Origin: CAWJLE01 sp963843645
GTDB lineage: Bacteria; Chloroflexota; Anaerolineae; DAOTYC01
Assembly: GCA_963843645.1 (NCBI GenBank)
Contig: CAWJLE010000001.1
Coordinates: 1,116,001-1,180,000, forward strand
Reading direction: 5' to 3'
Length of the DNA stretch: 64,000 nt
Shown here piece by piece: positions 17,222-29,067 of the stretch (position 1 is its first letter; each line of letters starts with the position of its first letter). Below the pieces are notes generated by a model. That model had not been told where the DNA came from, made no database searches, and worked only from the letters and a program-made list of their open reading frames with translations. A program made the translations under genes and the position numbers.

Positions 17222-19913
17222 TCAGGAGTTCGGGGTTCGCCGCCGCTGGGGCGCTTCGGGCGTCCAGGTGGGCGGGAACGCAGTCTCGCCGGTCAGAGCG
17301 GGCGGGGGGTAGGTGTACGTCGGGGCCGGCGTAAGCGGCCACGCCGACGTGGCGAAGGGCGGTGAGACGCGCGTGGGTCCGACCGGCCAAATCGCAGTCG
17401 GGTGCGGCGCAACGATGGTGGGCGCATAGCGGGTCGGGAACGGGGCAGGAGTGTCGTACCCGGGCGGCGGTCCGGAGGGGATGATCGGCGGGCGACCGTT
17501 CTGCACCGACACGAGGACACGCGCCTCAGTCACCGCGCCGTCCACGCTGGTCACCTGCAGTCGCAGCGTGTAGGCCCCATCGTGCAGCGCCCGCGTATCC
17601 CACTGGCACAGTACTCCGCCTTCGACCATGGCCGGGCTCGAAGGGCAGGCCTGGCCCCAGCCTCCAGGATTGTCGCCTTCGCCGTAATCCAACACGAAGT
17701 ATGAGAAGTTGGCCGCCGTGGCCTGCCCCATCACGTCCACGATGCCCCCGACCGTCTGGCCCGAGGCGGGCGACAGGAAGGCCGCGCGTCCCCCGCCGGA
17801 TGGAGCCGCCGGCCGAACCGCGGGGAGGGCGCCCTTCGCGGGAAGCTGCGACGCGGCGAAAACCTCTGCGCGTCGCTGGGTGCATGAATCGTCCGGCGGC
17901 AGCCCCGTGTCGGCGCAGATTTCCATGGTTACGACGCCGTCGGGTCGTTGGAAGCGCTGCACCGGCGCGTCCTTCAGCGCTTCGACCATGACGTCGTGCC
18001 AGATCGGCGCGGCGCCGGTGATGCCCGATACGCCCTGCATCGGCGTATCATCGTTGTTGCCGACCCAGACGCCCACGACCAGGTCTGGCGTGTACCCGAC
18101 CGTCAGGTTGTCGCGAAAGTCGTTCGTGGTTCCGGTCTTGGCTGCGGCGGGCCGGCCGATATTCAGCGGACTTCGCTCTCCAAAGGCGGGTGTGCGCGCG
18201 CCGTTGTCGGACAGAATGTCGGTGATGAGGTAGGCCAGCTCCGGTTTGACGACTTGCTTCTCGTCGAGCCGGGCCCGACCCTGAAAATCTTCGATGATGC
18301 GCCCCTGGCTGTCGGCGAGTTTCAGCACGGCCATCGGGGCCGCGCGCCGCCCCTCGTTGGCGATGACCGCGTACGCGCCGGTGAGCTCGAGCAGCGTTAC
18401 TTCTCCGCTACCCAGGGTGAGCGACAGGCCGTAGTCCGGGCGGTTGAGAGATTCGATGCCCAGGCGGCGAGCCATATTCAGCATGTTCGGAATGCCGATG
18501 AACTGCAGCGCTTTGACGGCCGGAATATTGTACGAATTGGCGAGCGCCGTCCGGGCCGACACGGGACCGTGGAACGCATCGTCGTAGTTGACAGGGTGAT
18601 AGTCGGGGTTGGCGCCGTCCGGGAAAGCGGTGTCTTCGTCCACGATGATGGTCGCCGGGGTCCAGCCACGCTCAAACGCCGCCAGGTACGTGACCGGCTT
18701 GATCGCCGAGCCGGGTTGCCGCAACCGCACGGTCACGTTGACCTGGCCGTCGATCGCCGGATCGAAGAAGTCGGCGCTGCCGACCATGGCCACGATCTCG
18801 CCGCTGTCGGGCCGCAGCGCAACCAACGCGCCGTTGGTCACGTGCGAATTCGCCAGGGCCTGGACGCGCCGGTGGACGACGTCTTCGGCGGTGGCTTGCA
18901 GCGCCGGGTCTAACGTGGTGTAAACCCGCAGGCCCGACCGGTACAATACGTCAGGGCCGTATTGCGCTTCAAGCTGTTGGCGGACGTAGTTGACGAAATG
19001 CGGCGCCTTGATGTTACGCTGGGGCGAAACGTACTTCAGGGGGACCGTCCACGCGGACTTGGCCTGCTCGGCCGTGATGTAGCTCTCGGCCGCCATCAGA
19101 TTCAGCACGTCGGCCTGGCGCTTCTTCGCCGCTTCGGGATTCACGAACGGATCGTATTGCGCCGGTGATTGGGGCAGGCCGACCAACAACGCTGACTCGG
19201 CCAGGCTCAGTCCGGCGGCGGGCTTCCCGAAGTAGGTTTCGGCGGCCGCTTCGATGCCGTAGGCGGCGTTGCCATAGTAGATTTCGTTGAGGTAGGTGGT
19301 GAGGATCGTATCCTTGGAGTAGCGGCGCGTCAGCTCGGTGGCGAGGATCGCTTCCTTAAGCTTGCGCGCGAACGTGCGCTCGGACCGCTCTGTCGGCGGC
19401 AGCAGGACCGTACGTGCGAGCTGCTGAGTGATCGTGCTGGCGCCGGAAACGATCTCGCGTTCGGTCACGTTCTGCCAAAGCGCACGAACGATACCCGCTG
19501 GGTCGACCCCGCCGTGCTGGTAGAAGTTCTTGGTCCTCAGTTGCGACAGTCGCCTGTCGCACGTAAGGCGAGATCTGGTCGAGGTTCACCACGGTTCGGC
19601 GCCCGCCGTTCGGATCGATCATCTCGTACAGAAGCTGGCCGGTCCGATCGAAGAACTTCACGCTCTTGAAAGCCGCCGCTCGGCCGGTCAGGTCCTCCGG
19701 GCGGGGAAGCTGTCTGGCGACGTAAACGTAGCCGCCGACGATGAGGCTGAAGGTCAGCATCAGCCCGGCTGCGGCCAGCAATAGAACGATCCACACGGCC
19801 CGCGAGCCGCACCCGGACGACCTGGCCCGCAGCCGTTGGTGGCGCGGCTGTTCAGTTGTGTTAGAATACATCGGCTGGGTTGCGCCGGAATTGCTTTGAC
19901 GGCTGTGACTCAT
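17222..19913 (-). CDS. Class A penicillin-binding protein, glycosyltransferase plus transpeptidase (frameshifted)
   Basis: A bifunctional peptidoglycan synthase of about 896 residues after repair. A basic N-terminus and membrane helix (AVWIVLLLAAAGLMLTFSLIV) precede the GT51 domain: ATED(K)NFYQHGGVD with the catalytic Glu, then SGASTITQQLARTV. The transpeptidase has the SxxK motif GSAIKPVTYLAAF, the SYN motif in NSYNIPAVKAL and the KTG motif AAKTGTTNDFRDN. The C-terminus has an Ig-like stretch and a Pro/Thr tail (PFPTRYAPTIVAPHPTAIWP). One extra G at 19532-19533 breaks the frame just after ATED. ATG 19913 is chosen; a second ATG 14 codons on is possible. Confidence 0.9.
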
Positions 19914-19976
19914 GGCTAATCGGACTCTTTCGACGCGATTGTGCGCCCACACTGCAAAACAGGATGGCAACAAGCG

Positions 19977-20004
19977 ATTATATCATCCGACTCAGGCGGG
20001 TCAA
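19977..20004 (-). promoter_or_regulatory. Predicted promoter of the PBP gene
   Basis: Minus strand: TTGACC (19999-20004), 16 bases, TATAAT (19977-19982), about 57 bases of leader before ATG 19913. Confidence 0.68.
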
Positions 20005-20015
20005 AATACTCCTGC

Positions 20016-20031
20016 CAGGGCAATTGCCCTG
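20016..20031. repeat. 16-bp perfect palindrome in the PBP-rdgB gap
   Basis: CAGGGCAATTGCCCTG is fully self-complementary. The direct repeat ACTCCTGCC flanks it at 20008-20016 and again about 26 bases on. Its core CAGGGCAATT recurs in the large hairpin at 31905-31955. It could be an operator or a small dispersed repeat. Confidence 0.5.
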
Positions 20032-20078
20032 ATACTCCTGCCGCCTGGGAAGAACGGCGTTTAGGAGGGACTCTGCTC

Positions 20079-21059
20079 TTGAGGCTATTGGTGGCGACTA
20101 ACAATGCCGGGAAGTTGCGAGAATACCGGGAGCTATTGCGCGATCTGCCGGTGGACCTGGTTTCGCCGGCCGAGCTCGGTTTGGTGCTCGAAGTCGACGA
20201 GAACGGACGGACGTTCGCGGACAACGCCCGGTTGAAAGCCGAGGCCTTCGCCGCAGCGAGCGGCCTGCCGGTTCTCGCCGACGATTCGGGCCTGGAGGTT
20301 GACCTGCTGGCCGGAGGCCCCGGCGTGCATAGCGCGCGATACGGAGGTCCCGGGCTCACAGAGGAGGCCCGCTACCGGAAGTTGTTGGAACGGCTGGCCT
20401 TCGTTCCCTGGGAAGAGCGTGGCGCCCGGTTTCGCTGCGTCATCGCGTTGGCGGGTGATCAGGTGGAATCACCCCAAGGAGATTCGACGATCGCCTCCAC
20501 GCATCCCGTCCTGTTTGCGGAGGGTCGTTGCGAGGGTTTTGTGACTGAAGAGCCGCGGGGCGCCAACGGTTTCGGCTACGATCCGGTCTTCTTCGTCCCG
20601 GAGTACGGTCTGACCATGGCAGAACTGCCGTCCGAAGCGAAGAACCGCATCAGCCACCGCGCTCAGGCCGCGCTCAGGATCAGGGCCGTCCTCGGCCAGC
20701 GACTGCGGATGGATCACGCCGGCCCAAAGAGGCCGGACCGGGGCTGCCCCCGGCGCTGTCCGAAGTTCGGATCCGGACGTTGCTTCCGATGCGACTTGCC
20801 GCCGCTGGCGCAGCGGTTGGGTCTGGTGGAAGAGGAGTTATCCCGGGCATTGGCGGTCGAAGACCTGATCGCACCACCGGCGTTCGTCGCGGAACTGGAC
20901 GGGCAGGTCTTTGCTGCGGGAGTACTGGGAGTTCGCGGGAAAACGGCGGAGCTCGGACGCCTGCTCGTGTCGCCGTCCGCGCCGGTCCAGGGCGTCGAGC
21001 GGGCGCTGTGGCACGTGTTGGTGGCATGCGCTCGCGATCGTGGCCTCGACGTGGTATGA
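20079..21059 (+). CDS. rdgB: RdgB/HAM1 dITP/XTP pyrophosphatase joined to a GNAT-like domain
   Basis: Residues 1 to about 205 are a non-canonical purine NTP pyrophosphatase that removes ITP and XTP: LLVATNNAGKLREYRELL, VLADDSGLEVDLLAGGPGVHSARYGG, GANGFGYDPVF and MAELPSEAKNRISHRAQA. The start is a TTG after GGAGGG. The same frame runs on to 326 residues; the tail (FVAELDGQVFAAGVLGVRGKTAELGRLLVS...RALWHVLVACARDRGLDVV) looks like a GNAT acetyltransferase. Around 20740-20790 the GNAT N-terminus (EVRIRTLLP) reads better in another frame, so two overlapping genes with an indel near 20790 are as likely as a true fusion. Confidence 0.85.
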   Translation: MRLLVATNNAGKLREYRELLRDLPVDLVSPAELGLVLEVDENGRTFADNARLKAEAFAAASGLPVLADDSGLEVDLLAGGPGVHSARYGGPGLTEEARYRKLLERLAFVPWEERGARFRCVIALAGDQVESPQGDSTIASTHPVLFAEGRCEGFVTEEPRGANGFGYDPVFFVPEYGLTMAELPSEAKNRISHRAQAALRIRAVLGQRLRMDHAGPKRPDRGCPRRCPKFGSGRCFRCDLPPLAQRLGLVEEELSRALAVEDLIAPPAFVAELDGQVFAAGVLGVRGKTAELGRLLVSPSAPVQGVERALWHVLVACARDRGLDVV

Positions 21060-21070
21060 GTCCGGCAGGA

Positions 21071-22571
21071 TCACGGGCCCGTCGCCTTTGGCGTGGGCGT
21101 CACGGCCGAGTGCCATTTTTCGCTTTCATCCTCGAGATTCTTGGAGGTAGCGCCGGAAGCCAAGCCCAGCAGCGCTCCGGGCGGCGCGATACGATAGCGA
21201 TAGTTCTGCAGGTAGCGCCGCAGCGTCAGGTCGAAGGCATCGTTGCCAATGCGGTGACGAAGATCGTTCAAAAGCAGCGCGCTCTTGGCGTAGACGATGA
21301 CCTCGTAGTTATTGTTGGTAAAGCGCGAGGCCGCGCTGCTCGACCGGTGCGTCGAGTCCCGCGGCCTTGGCGGATTCTGGACGGCTCGGCCCAGCGCTCT
21401 TCCACCATTTGTTCGGCGCGGCTGCGTCCGTAGACGCTCTCGATAATACGTCCAGCAGTGAGTATTCGGCCAGGCTCTCGTCGATGGCGGGACTCGCGAC
21501 CGGGTCGCTGCCCACCAGGTTGTACCACCACTGGTGCGCCGTCTCGTGTACGACGAGTGGCTCCAGTTTCAGGCGCTCGGTGCGATAAACGTCGGATCCA
21601 ATCAGGACGAGCGCGGGGTATTCCATCCCGTGCTTGCCCAGGGGCGCCTCAGCCACGTCCAGCTTGGTGTATGGATAGTCCGCCGAAGGCATCGCTGAAG
21701 GCCTGCAGCGCTGCTGCGGCTCGCCACAGCGCGCTGTATCCCATCCCATCGCGTCCGCCGGCAGAAAGTAGGAATTGATCTCGAACCCGCGGATCTCAGC
21801 GTTTGTTTCTGATAGTGCGGCTCATGATCAGGCCGAACTCGCGGATGGGTCCGGTCACGATCTCAATCTGCGTGCTGGTCTCCCTCGACGGTGTCGCTTT
21901 CCGCCTGGACCACGCCGCTCGTGGCAACGACCATCCCTTTCGGCACGGTGAGTCTTACGTGGTACAGCGCGATGTCGCTGAAGGTAGCGTCTGCGAAATC
22001 CGGGCCGATGCTCAGGTTCCAGACGCCGTTCTCGCAGACCGCCAGCAGTGGGATAGCATTCCGGCAGGCTGAGGATGCCCTGGCTGTCGCCGAAGAGCAC
22101 GCGGCCCGGTGTCCTTGTGTTTGAAGCGCGATGCGGAAGTCCAGGTCCAGCCGCACGGTGCGGCCCGGCCGAAGCTCTGCAGGCAAGGGAACGCGCAGCG
22201 CGGAACGCTGCGCTTCGTAGACGGCTGCCAGGTCCTGTTCGGCGATCTGCACCCGAGTGACCAGCAATGTCGCCGTCGTACGTGCGGGCAGGTTGGGGTA
22301 GAGGCGGAAGTACAGTCCTGTCAGGTTCTTCGTTTGCCGATTGGTGTAGGACACGTTTTCGTGGCCGCTCACAGTGAGACCGTCGGGGTCGATGGACAAG
22401 GTCGATGTCGTAGCGGGGACTTCGCCGACCAGGGCGACGTCTCCTCTGGCCTCCGGCAGCATGGCCGCCTGATAGGGGGCGAGGTCATCCGGACCTCGCG
22501 GAGGGCAGTGGAGCGCAGGACACGAGAGCGCTCAACACCAGGGCGAGGAAGATACACGTGGGGAATCTCAT
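21071..22571 (-). CDS. Lipoprotein M1-family aminopeptidase (several frameshifts)
   Basis: The start MRFPTCIFLALVLSALVSC is a lipoprotein signal with lipobox LVSC. Further pieces in other frames are an N-terminal beta domain (GHENVSYTNRQTKNLTGLYFRLYPN), the catalytic gluzincin site VVHETAHQWWYNLVGSDPVASPAIDESLAEYS (two His and the distal Glu present), and a short C-terminal piece ending near 21071. At least four indels separate them. The full span suits a roughly 500-residue M1 peptidase, shorter than classical PepN. It is probably surface-bound and peptide-degrading. Because adjacent essential genes are equally broken, errors in the sequence are more likely than gene decay. Confidence 0.75.
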
Positions 22572-22672
22572 GCTCGCACACCTCGTCGCGCCGGCAATCG
22601 GCCGTTTGGGAGTAAGACGATGATCTTGCAGTCCGAGAACCTGACGGGGCCGTCTAAGGGATCTGACCCGCT

Positions 22673-23278
22673 TCAGGCCTTGGTACAGCCCGTGCCCGAA
22701 GATGTAGCTCTCCACTGCTTCGGGCAGTTGATATTTGATGGGCAGCCCGGCCTGGACCCGATGCTGGATATCCGTCGAGGAGATGCCCATCTCGGGCGCC
22801 TCGACGAAGGTCAGGCGATCCACTGATGCCGGGCAGATCGGTCCTCCAGTCGCACAAGGTCGACGTGGTATCCGGGTCGCCGGATGACGGCTAGCCGGCA
22901 CAGGCGGATCAGCCGCGCCGGCTCGTGCCAGGTTGGCAGCTCGGCCAGCGAGTCGAGCCCGATGATGAAGTAAAGCTCGTCGTTCGGGTCCCAGTTGGCT
23001 CGACGAGGATTTCCAGCAGATCGACCGAGTAGCACGGACCGCAGCGGTCCGCGTCCAGGCGCGAGAGGTCAAAATGCGGAATTCGACGCGATGGCCAGCT
23101 GCACCATGGCCAGCCGATGTTCGTCTGAGGCTAATGGCCTTCGCCAGTTTGTGCGGTGGATGGCCGCTAGGTACGAACAGACCCGGTCCAGGTGAAGCCG
23201 GACGCGCGCCTCTTCGGCAATGACCAGATGGGCGTAGTGAATTGGATCGAACGTGCCCCCCAGGACTCCTAGCCTCAC
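22673..23278 (-). CDS. nadD: Nicotinate-nucleotide adenylyltransferase (frameshifted)
   Basis: NadD makes deamido-NAD from nicotinate mononucleotide and ATP, a step of NAD synthesis. The GTG start gives VRLGVLGGTFDPIHYAHLVIAEEAR with the nucleotidyltransferase HxGH-like motif. Later pieces in other frames are DEHRLAMVQLAIASN, ELYFIIGLDSLAELPTWHEP and FVEAPEMGISSTDIQHRV, the C-terminal ISST signature. Three or more indels are needed to join them. The 3' end is uncertain by about 10 codons. It starts 20 bases below the obgE stop, so obgE-nadD form an operon. Confidence 0.86.
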
Positions 23279-23298
23279 GAGGCCTCCCTGGTCTCGTA

Positions 23299-24563
23299 CT
23301 AATGCCACTCCAACTCGTATTCGCCGAACACAACTGTCTCGCCGATCCCCACGCCGGCGTCCCTCAGGGCCTGCATCACGCCCATGCCTTCCAGGATGCG
23401 CTGGAAGCGCTCGATAGCCTCGTCGTAGTCGAAATTGGTGCGGGCGATGACCCGCTCCACGTCCGGCCCTTCCACGTACCATTTTCCACCGCGTCTTGCT
23501 GACCTGATAGCCCTTATCCTTCGACGGTCCTTCGAAGACGGTCACGCCTTCCGGCTCAGGCGCGGCGGCGGGATGCTCTTCAGCATGCCGCGATTCGCCA
23601 CAGCACCTCTGTCACGCCTTTCCCCGTTACGGCGGAGATGGAAACGATCTCCAGGCCGCGGGCGGCAAAGGTCTTCTGCACCTGGGGCCAGATCGCCTGT
23701 GACATCCGGCAGGTCCATCTTGTTGAATACGATCAACTCGGGTTTGTCTGCCAGTCGTAGATGCTGAAGAGGGTGAGCTCTTCACGGATCTGATCGTAAT
23801 CGGCCACCGGATCGGCCGAGAGACCGTTCAGCAGGTGGATGATGACGCGCGTGCGCTCGATGTGGCGCAGGAACTTGTGTCCCAGGCCGGCGCCCTCGTG
23901 CGCGCCTTCGATCAGGCCGGGAATGTCCGCGACCACGAAGCTCTCGCGGGTGTCGAGGGTGACCACACCCAAGTTGGGCTCCAGCGTGGTGAAGGGATAA
24001 TCGGCGATCTTGGGATGCGCGGCGCTCACCGCGGCCAGGAAGGTCGATTTGCCGGCATTGGGCATGCCCACCAGGCCCGACGTCGGCGATGCTCTTCAAC
24101 TCCAGGGTGATCCAGCGCTCTTCGCCGGGCTCGCCGCGCTCCGCCAGGCGGGGCGCCTGGTTGGTCGACGTGGTGAAGGTCTGTGTTGCCGCGCCCACCG
24201 CGCCCGCCGCGGGCCACGATGACCTTTTGGTCCGGAACCGTCAGGTCCGCCAGCAACTCGTCGGTCGCGGCGTCCCGCACAACCGTGCCTAGCGGCACCG
24301 CGATGATCCAATCCTCGCCGCACTTGCCGAATTGGTCTTTGCCGCGGCCTGGCTCGCCGGACTCGGCTTTGAAGTGGCTGCGCTTCTTGAACTCGATCAG
24401 GGTATTGAGGCCGGGATCGGCCACCAGGCAAACGTCTGCCTCCGCGCCCGCCGTTGCCTCCGCTCGGGCCGCCGAACGGCACGAACTTCTCCCGCCGGAA
24501 GCTGACGCAGCCATCGCCTCCATTGCCCGCTTTAATGTAAATCTTGGCTTCGTCGAAAAACAC
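23299..24563 (-). CDS. obgE: GTPase Obg/CgtA (frameshifted)
   Basis: Obg GTPase, essential in ribosome assembly and stress control. The glycine-rich Obg fold is seen (AKIYIKAGNGGDGCVSFRREK, FGGPSGGNGGRGG). Then come G1 MGMPNAGKST, G3 DIPGLIEGAHEG, G4 NKMDLPD, and a C-terminal OCT domain that ends GEYELEWH when the reverse strand is read at 23299-23500. The pieces lie in at least five frame segments; the span would code about 421 residues, the family norm. GTG 24563 is the likely start. A strong divergent promoter lies just upstream. Confidence 0.88.
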
Positions 24564-24597
24564 AGCGGCTCTTACCTTTCTTTTACGGACTAAAGCA

Positions 24598-24626
24598 AGA
24601 ATACACTTAAAAGGCCGTCTTGTCAA
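24598..24626 (-). promoter_or_regulatory. Predicted obgE promoter
   Basis: Minus strand: TTGACA (24621-24626), 17 bases, TATTCT (24598-24603), giving a leader of about 28 bases. A short palindrome GTCTTG-T-CAAGAC (24617-24629) overlaps the -35 box. Confidence 0.75.
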
Positions 24627-24639
24627 GACGCGGACGCTC

Positions 24640-24779
24640 TTGACCGGCACGGCGGCTGGGGTAAACTAGCGGCAGTCTAGGCTGCGATTTGCAAATCGCC
24701 AGGCGCGTGTGGCAGGCCGGCAACAGCGGCATGCCGTCCTCTGACCGCGCAGGGCAGGTGTGAGTAAACTAGCGGCAGT
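24640..24779 (+). promoter_or_regulatory. Two promoter-like units on a 16-bp direct repeat upstream of argH
   Basis: GTAAACTAGCGGCAGT occurs exactly at 24661-24676 and 24764-24779. Each copy supplies a TAAACT -10 box with an upstream -35: TTGACC (24640-24645, 16-base spacer) for the first and CTGACC (24741-24746, 18-base spacer) for the second. The 284-base gap 24564-24847 otherwise shows no gene. It looks like a duplicated promoter for argH. Confidence 0.5.
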
Positions 24780-24847
24780 GCCGTGGGCTGAGGCATTTAA
24801 TGCAGGCTGGATTTTCACACGAATCCCAGGCGTAACCGGAGGCTGAC

Positions 24848-26233
<1,386 letters not shown>

Positions 26234-26237
<4 letters not shown>

Positions 26238-27063
26238 GTGCTTCTTCGGCGGGCGTGGCATTGATCGCCACGGTGCACGATCCCGACAACCGGCTGCTGG
26301 CGTTGACCCAGGCGACGCTGCCGGCGCTGCGGGCCGCGTATTGCTCGATCAGTGTTCTGTGCTCCGCTGCGACCCATTTCGCTACGGTCAATTTCCTGGA
26401 AAAGAATCGGGTGATCGGTTCGCAAGGAGGCGCGCCGCCCCAGCGGGCATCAGGGACTGGGGCGTGTCCGGCGAGAGGCGCTGCAGATGGGGCTGGCCTC
26501 CGGCGCGGAGCACCTGCACCTGTGCGACTTCGACCGGGCGCTCCACTGGATGGCCCGCTTCCCCGACGAGGTGCACGCCATGCTGGCCGACGTGCCGCTG
26601 TACGATTTTCTCATCATGGGGCGGTCGGCGCGCGCCTGGGAGACCCACCCCCCGGTGCAGAAGGTGACTGAGGACCTGACCAACCTGGTGTTTGCCAAGA
26701 TCTACGGCGAAGAAGTCGACATCGCCGGCGGCTCGCGGGGGCTGTCGCGACAGGCGGCGCGCCTGCTGTCGATCCACTCGCGCGAAGAGACGGTCGGCGT
26801 CGACGGCGAGTGGCCGATTCTTCTGAAGCGCTTCCCGGAGCTGAAGCGGGGCTATCGGGCCTACGACGGGCTGGAGTTCGAGACGGCGGACGAGCGCCAG
26901 GATGAGATCGCCGCGGCCGGCGGCCAGGCAGCCTGGGAGGAGAAGGTGCTGGACTCGCCGGAGGCGTGGCTGTTGCGCATCGAGGTCACGCACGACACGA
27001 TCGCGGCGGCGGTTCGCGCCACGTCAGCCCAGCCTCACCCGCCCCGGCGGCCGCCCCGCCTGA
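26234..27063 (+). CDS. Conserved hypothetical, possible nucleotide-sugar-transferase-like fold (frameshifted)
   Basis: I do not recognise a named family. The pieces read MSASSAGVALIATVHDPDNRLLALTQATLPALRAAY and, in another frame, MGLASGAEHLHLCDFDRALHWMARFPDEVHAM, PLYDFLIMGRSARAWETHP and REETVGVDGEWPILLKRF. An opening IATVHDPD...LTQATLPAL strand-helix and a DFD (DxD-like) triad resemble GT-A glycosyltransferases; this is inference from pattern only. It starts within the argH stop codon (ATGA). The 3' end is uncertain: it must finish before the promoter at 27082-27110. Confidence 0.5.
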
Positions 27064-27081
27064 GCCGAGCTGCCGCTCCGA

Positions 27082-27110
27082 TTGACAGCAAACGCGGAGT
27101 GCGCTATATT
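27082..27110 (+). promoter_or_regulatory. Predicted promoter of the zinc-ribbon gene
   Basis: TTGACA (27082-27087), 17 bases, TATATT (27105-27110). The expected start near 27117 leaves a 38-base leader before ATG 27155. Confidence 0.78.
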
Positions 27111-27154
27111 CTCTTTCGCCAATTACCGCTCGCAAAACTGAACAAGGAGACGAA

Positions 27155-27912
27155 ATGGCTACCTCAAGTCGAATGCCCCGTTACGATGTTCGCAACGATG
27201 GAGCCGGCCCGTATGCTGTCTTTCACTGTGACTGGTGCGATCGGGAGTTCCGCAGCCAGCCGGACGTGACAGGCACAATTGCGCAGTGACATCGGCCGGC
27301 AGGCCATGGGAGGTGTGTTGCGCGGGGTGCCACTGTTCGGCCGCGCCATCGCCGACAGGTGACCGGGCCGGACCCCCGCTATGCCACCGACCTGTCCCCA
27401 GCTCAGCTGCAGGCCGCCTGGAACCAGGTCGCGGACCGCTTCCACGAGTGCCCACCTGCGGTCAGATCGTCTGCCAGTCCGATTGGGACCCACAGGCGAA
27501 CACTTGCAGGGACGACAGTCCGCGCCGCGGTGAGATCGCAGAAGCGGAGGCTGAGCAGGCCGCCGGTATGGTCAAAGGCCTGGCGAGATGCTTTCGGTCT
27601 GGGAGCGGTCATCAAGGGCGCGACCGAGGCAGCCAAGATGGCGGCCGCCAGCTCGGCGCGCTGCCCGAAGGACGGCACGCTGGCACCGGCAGGCACCCGG
27701 TTTTGCCCTCAATGCGGCAGCCCCATGGTGCAGCCGGCTGCGCCGACCGGCGGGGCGCAGGAGTGTGCCCGAGCTGCGGCGCAGCGACCGGCGGCGCGAA
27801 GTTCTGCCCGGAGTGCGGCACGAAGCTGGCTCTGGCTGCGAACTGTCCCAATTGCGGCGCCGAAACCAAAGGCGCGAAGTTCTGCCCGGAATGCGGGACG
27901 AAACTGGGGTGA
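27155..27912 (+). CDS. Multi-zinc-ribbon protein (frameshifted)
   Basis: A protein of about 250 residues with repeated CxxC pairs. The N-terminus has FHCDWCDREF; the middle has a CPTCGQIVCQSDWD-like site; the C-terminus has three double-zinc-ribbon units (RCPKDGTLAPAGTRFCPQCGS, CPSCGAATGGAKFCPECGTKL, NCPNCGAETKGAKFCPECGTKL). The last two are nearly identical tandem units. A stretch around 27560-27640 is Ala/Gly-rich and may be helical. At least three indels are present. AAGGAGA before ATG 27155 fixes the start. Such proteins are often adaptors; no function is proposed. Confidence 0.72.
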
Positions 27913-27945
27913 GCCTGTCCTGATGTGATTGTGGAGTGACACAGA

Positions 27946-27987
27946 AAAAGAGCGCCTGGGCAATCAGCTGTGCCAGGCGCTTTCGTT
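27946..27987. terminator. Bidirectional terminator
   Basis: A perfect 9-bp stem AGCGCCTGG (27951-27959) / CCAGGCGCT (27973-27981). The minus-strand exit is CTTTTTCTG, serving the uroporphyrinogen-decarboxylase-like gene; the plus-strand exit TTCGTT could serve the zinc-ribbon gene. Confidence 0.8.
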
Positions 27988-28015
27988 ACCCCAATGCCGT
28001 TTGCGGCGGACGCTG

Positions 28016-29003
28016 TCAGGCTTCCACCGCACGCCGCGCCGTCCGGATGTTCACCGTGGGCGAGGTGATGGGCGTAACGCAACCCGTGCCGATGACCAGG
28101 CGCCGGCCGCCGGTCTGGGCGATGGCGTCGCGGACTTCGGCGCGCACGTCGTCCGGCGTGCCCCGCAGCATGGTTTCCCACTGGCGCAGGCCGCCGATCA
28201 ACGCGCCCTTGAAGCGCGGCATCGCCTCGGCCAGCGTGGGCGGCGTCTCCCGGTCGTGCCAGTTGACGGCCGGCACGGGATACTTCGCCAGCATGTCAAA
28301 CATGACCTCTTCGCCGTGGAGGTGCAGCACGTTCAGCCAGCCGCTGCCGGCCGCTTCCAGCACACGCAGGTCGTACGGCCGCCCGAACTCGGCATACTCT
28401 GCCTCGCTCATCTTGGTGTATCTCGCGTGTTGCGTCGCGAAGAAGATGCCCGCTGCTCCGCGCTTCATGACTTCTTCCACGAAGCGGACGCTGGTCTCGG
28501 TGACGACGTCCAGCACGTCCTTGATGAGCGCCGGCTCGCGGCGCAGGTCCGCCAGGGCCATCGAGTCACCCGCCAGGTACTTCAGCATGCTCAGCGGATT
28601 GAAGATCGTCTGGATGAACGGCGTTTCGTCTTTGACCTCGTCGCGGATCAGCTCCAGGCAGCGCAGCTGCCGGCCGTAAGAGCCCTGCGTGGGGGTCGAG
28701 TGGACGGATGGCGCGCCAGTCGTCCAGCGTCCGAACGGGCCAGCGCGTGTACTCAAACGTGCCCTCGTTGCTGCCGATGTAGTGGTCCTCCACGCCCCAG
28801 TCGGCCACGCAGAAGCTGCTGGAAGGCGTGACTTTGATGAAATCGAAGTCGTAGAGCCGTTGAAAATCCAGCTGCCCCCGCGCCAGCTCTTCGGCGGTTC
28901 TGTCGTCCACCGGGAAGTGGCGCCACAACGCTACCGCGACGCGATCCACCGGTTGCCCGGCGAGGGTCGCTTCGAGACGCTCACGTTTCGTCATTGTTCG
29001 CAT
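28016..29003 (-). CDS. Uroporphyrinogen decarboxylase (URO-D) family protein (frameshifted)
   Basis: A TIM-barrel protein of the URO-D superfamily, about 329 residues repaired. MTKRERLEATLAGQPVDRVAVALWRHFP is the family opening, and FDFIKVTPSSSFCVADWG follows. The second frame carries SYGRQLRCLELI, LNVLHLHGEEVMF, GGLRQWETMLRGTPDDV and GRRLVIGTGCVT. One extra G in the run 28691-28695 joins the two pieces. Without hem genes nearby, a methyltransferase-like role in corrinoid or methylated-compound metabolism is as likely as haem synthesis. AGGAGG sits seven bases before ATG 29003. Confidence 0.85.
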
Positions 29004-29067
29004 GATACGCCTCCTCGTACGTTCGATGTAGAGACTGATGCGTCTTGCGGTCGCTTAGATCTCGACC

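Noticed and set aside
21071..22571. Genuine pseudogene of an M1 aminopeptidase
   Set aside because: Its frameshifts resemble those in the adjacent essential genes nadD and obgE, so sequence error is the simpler reading.
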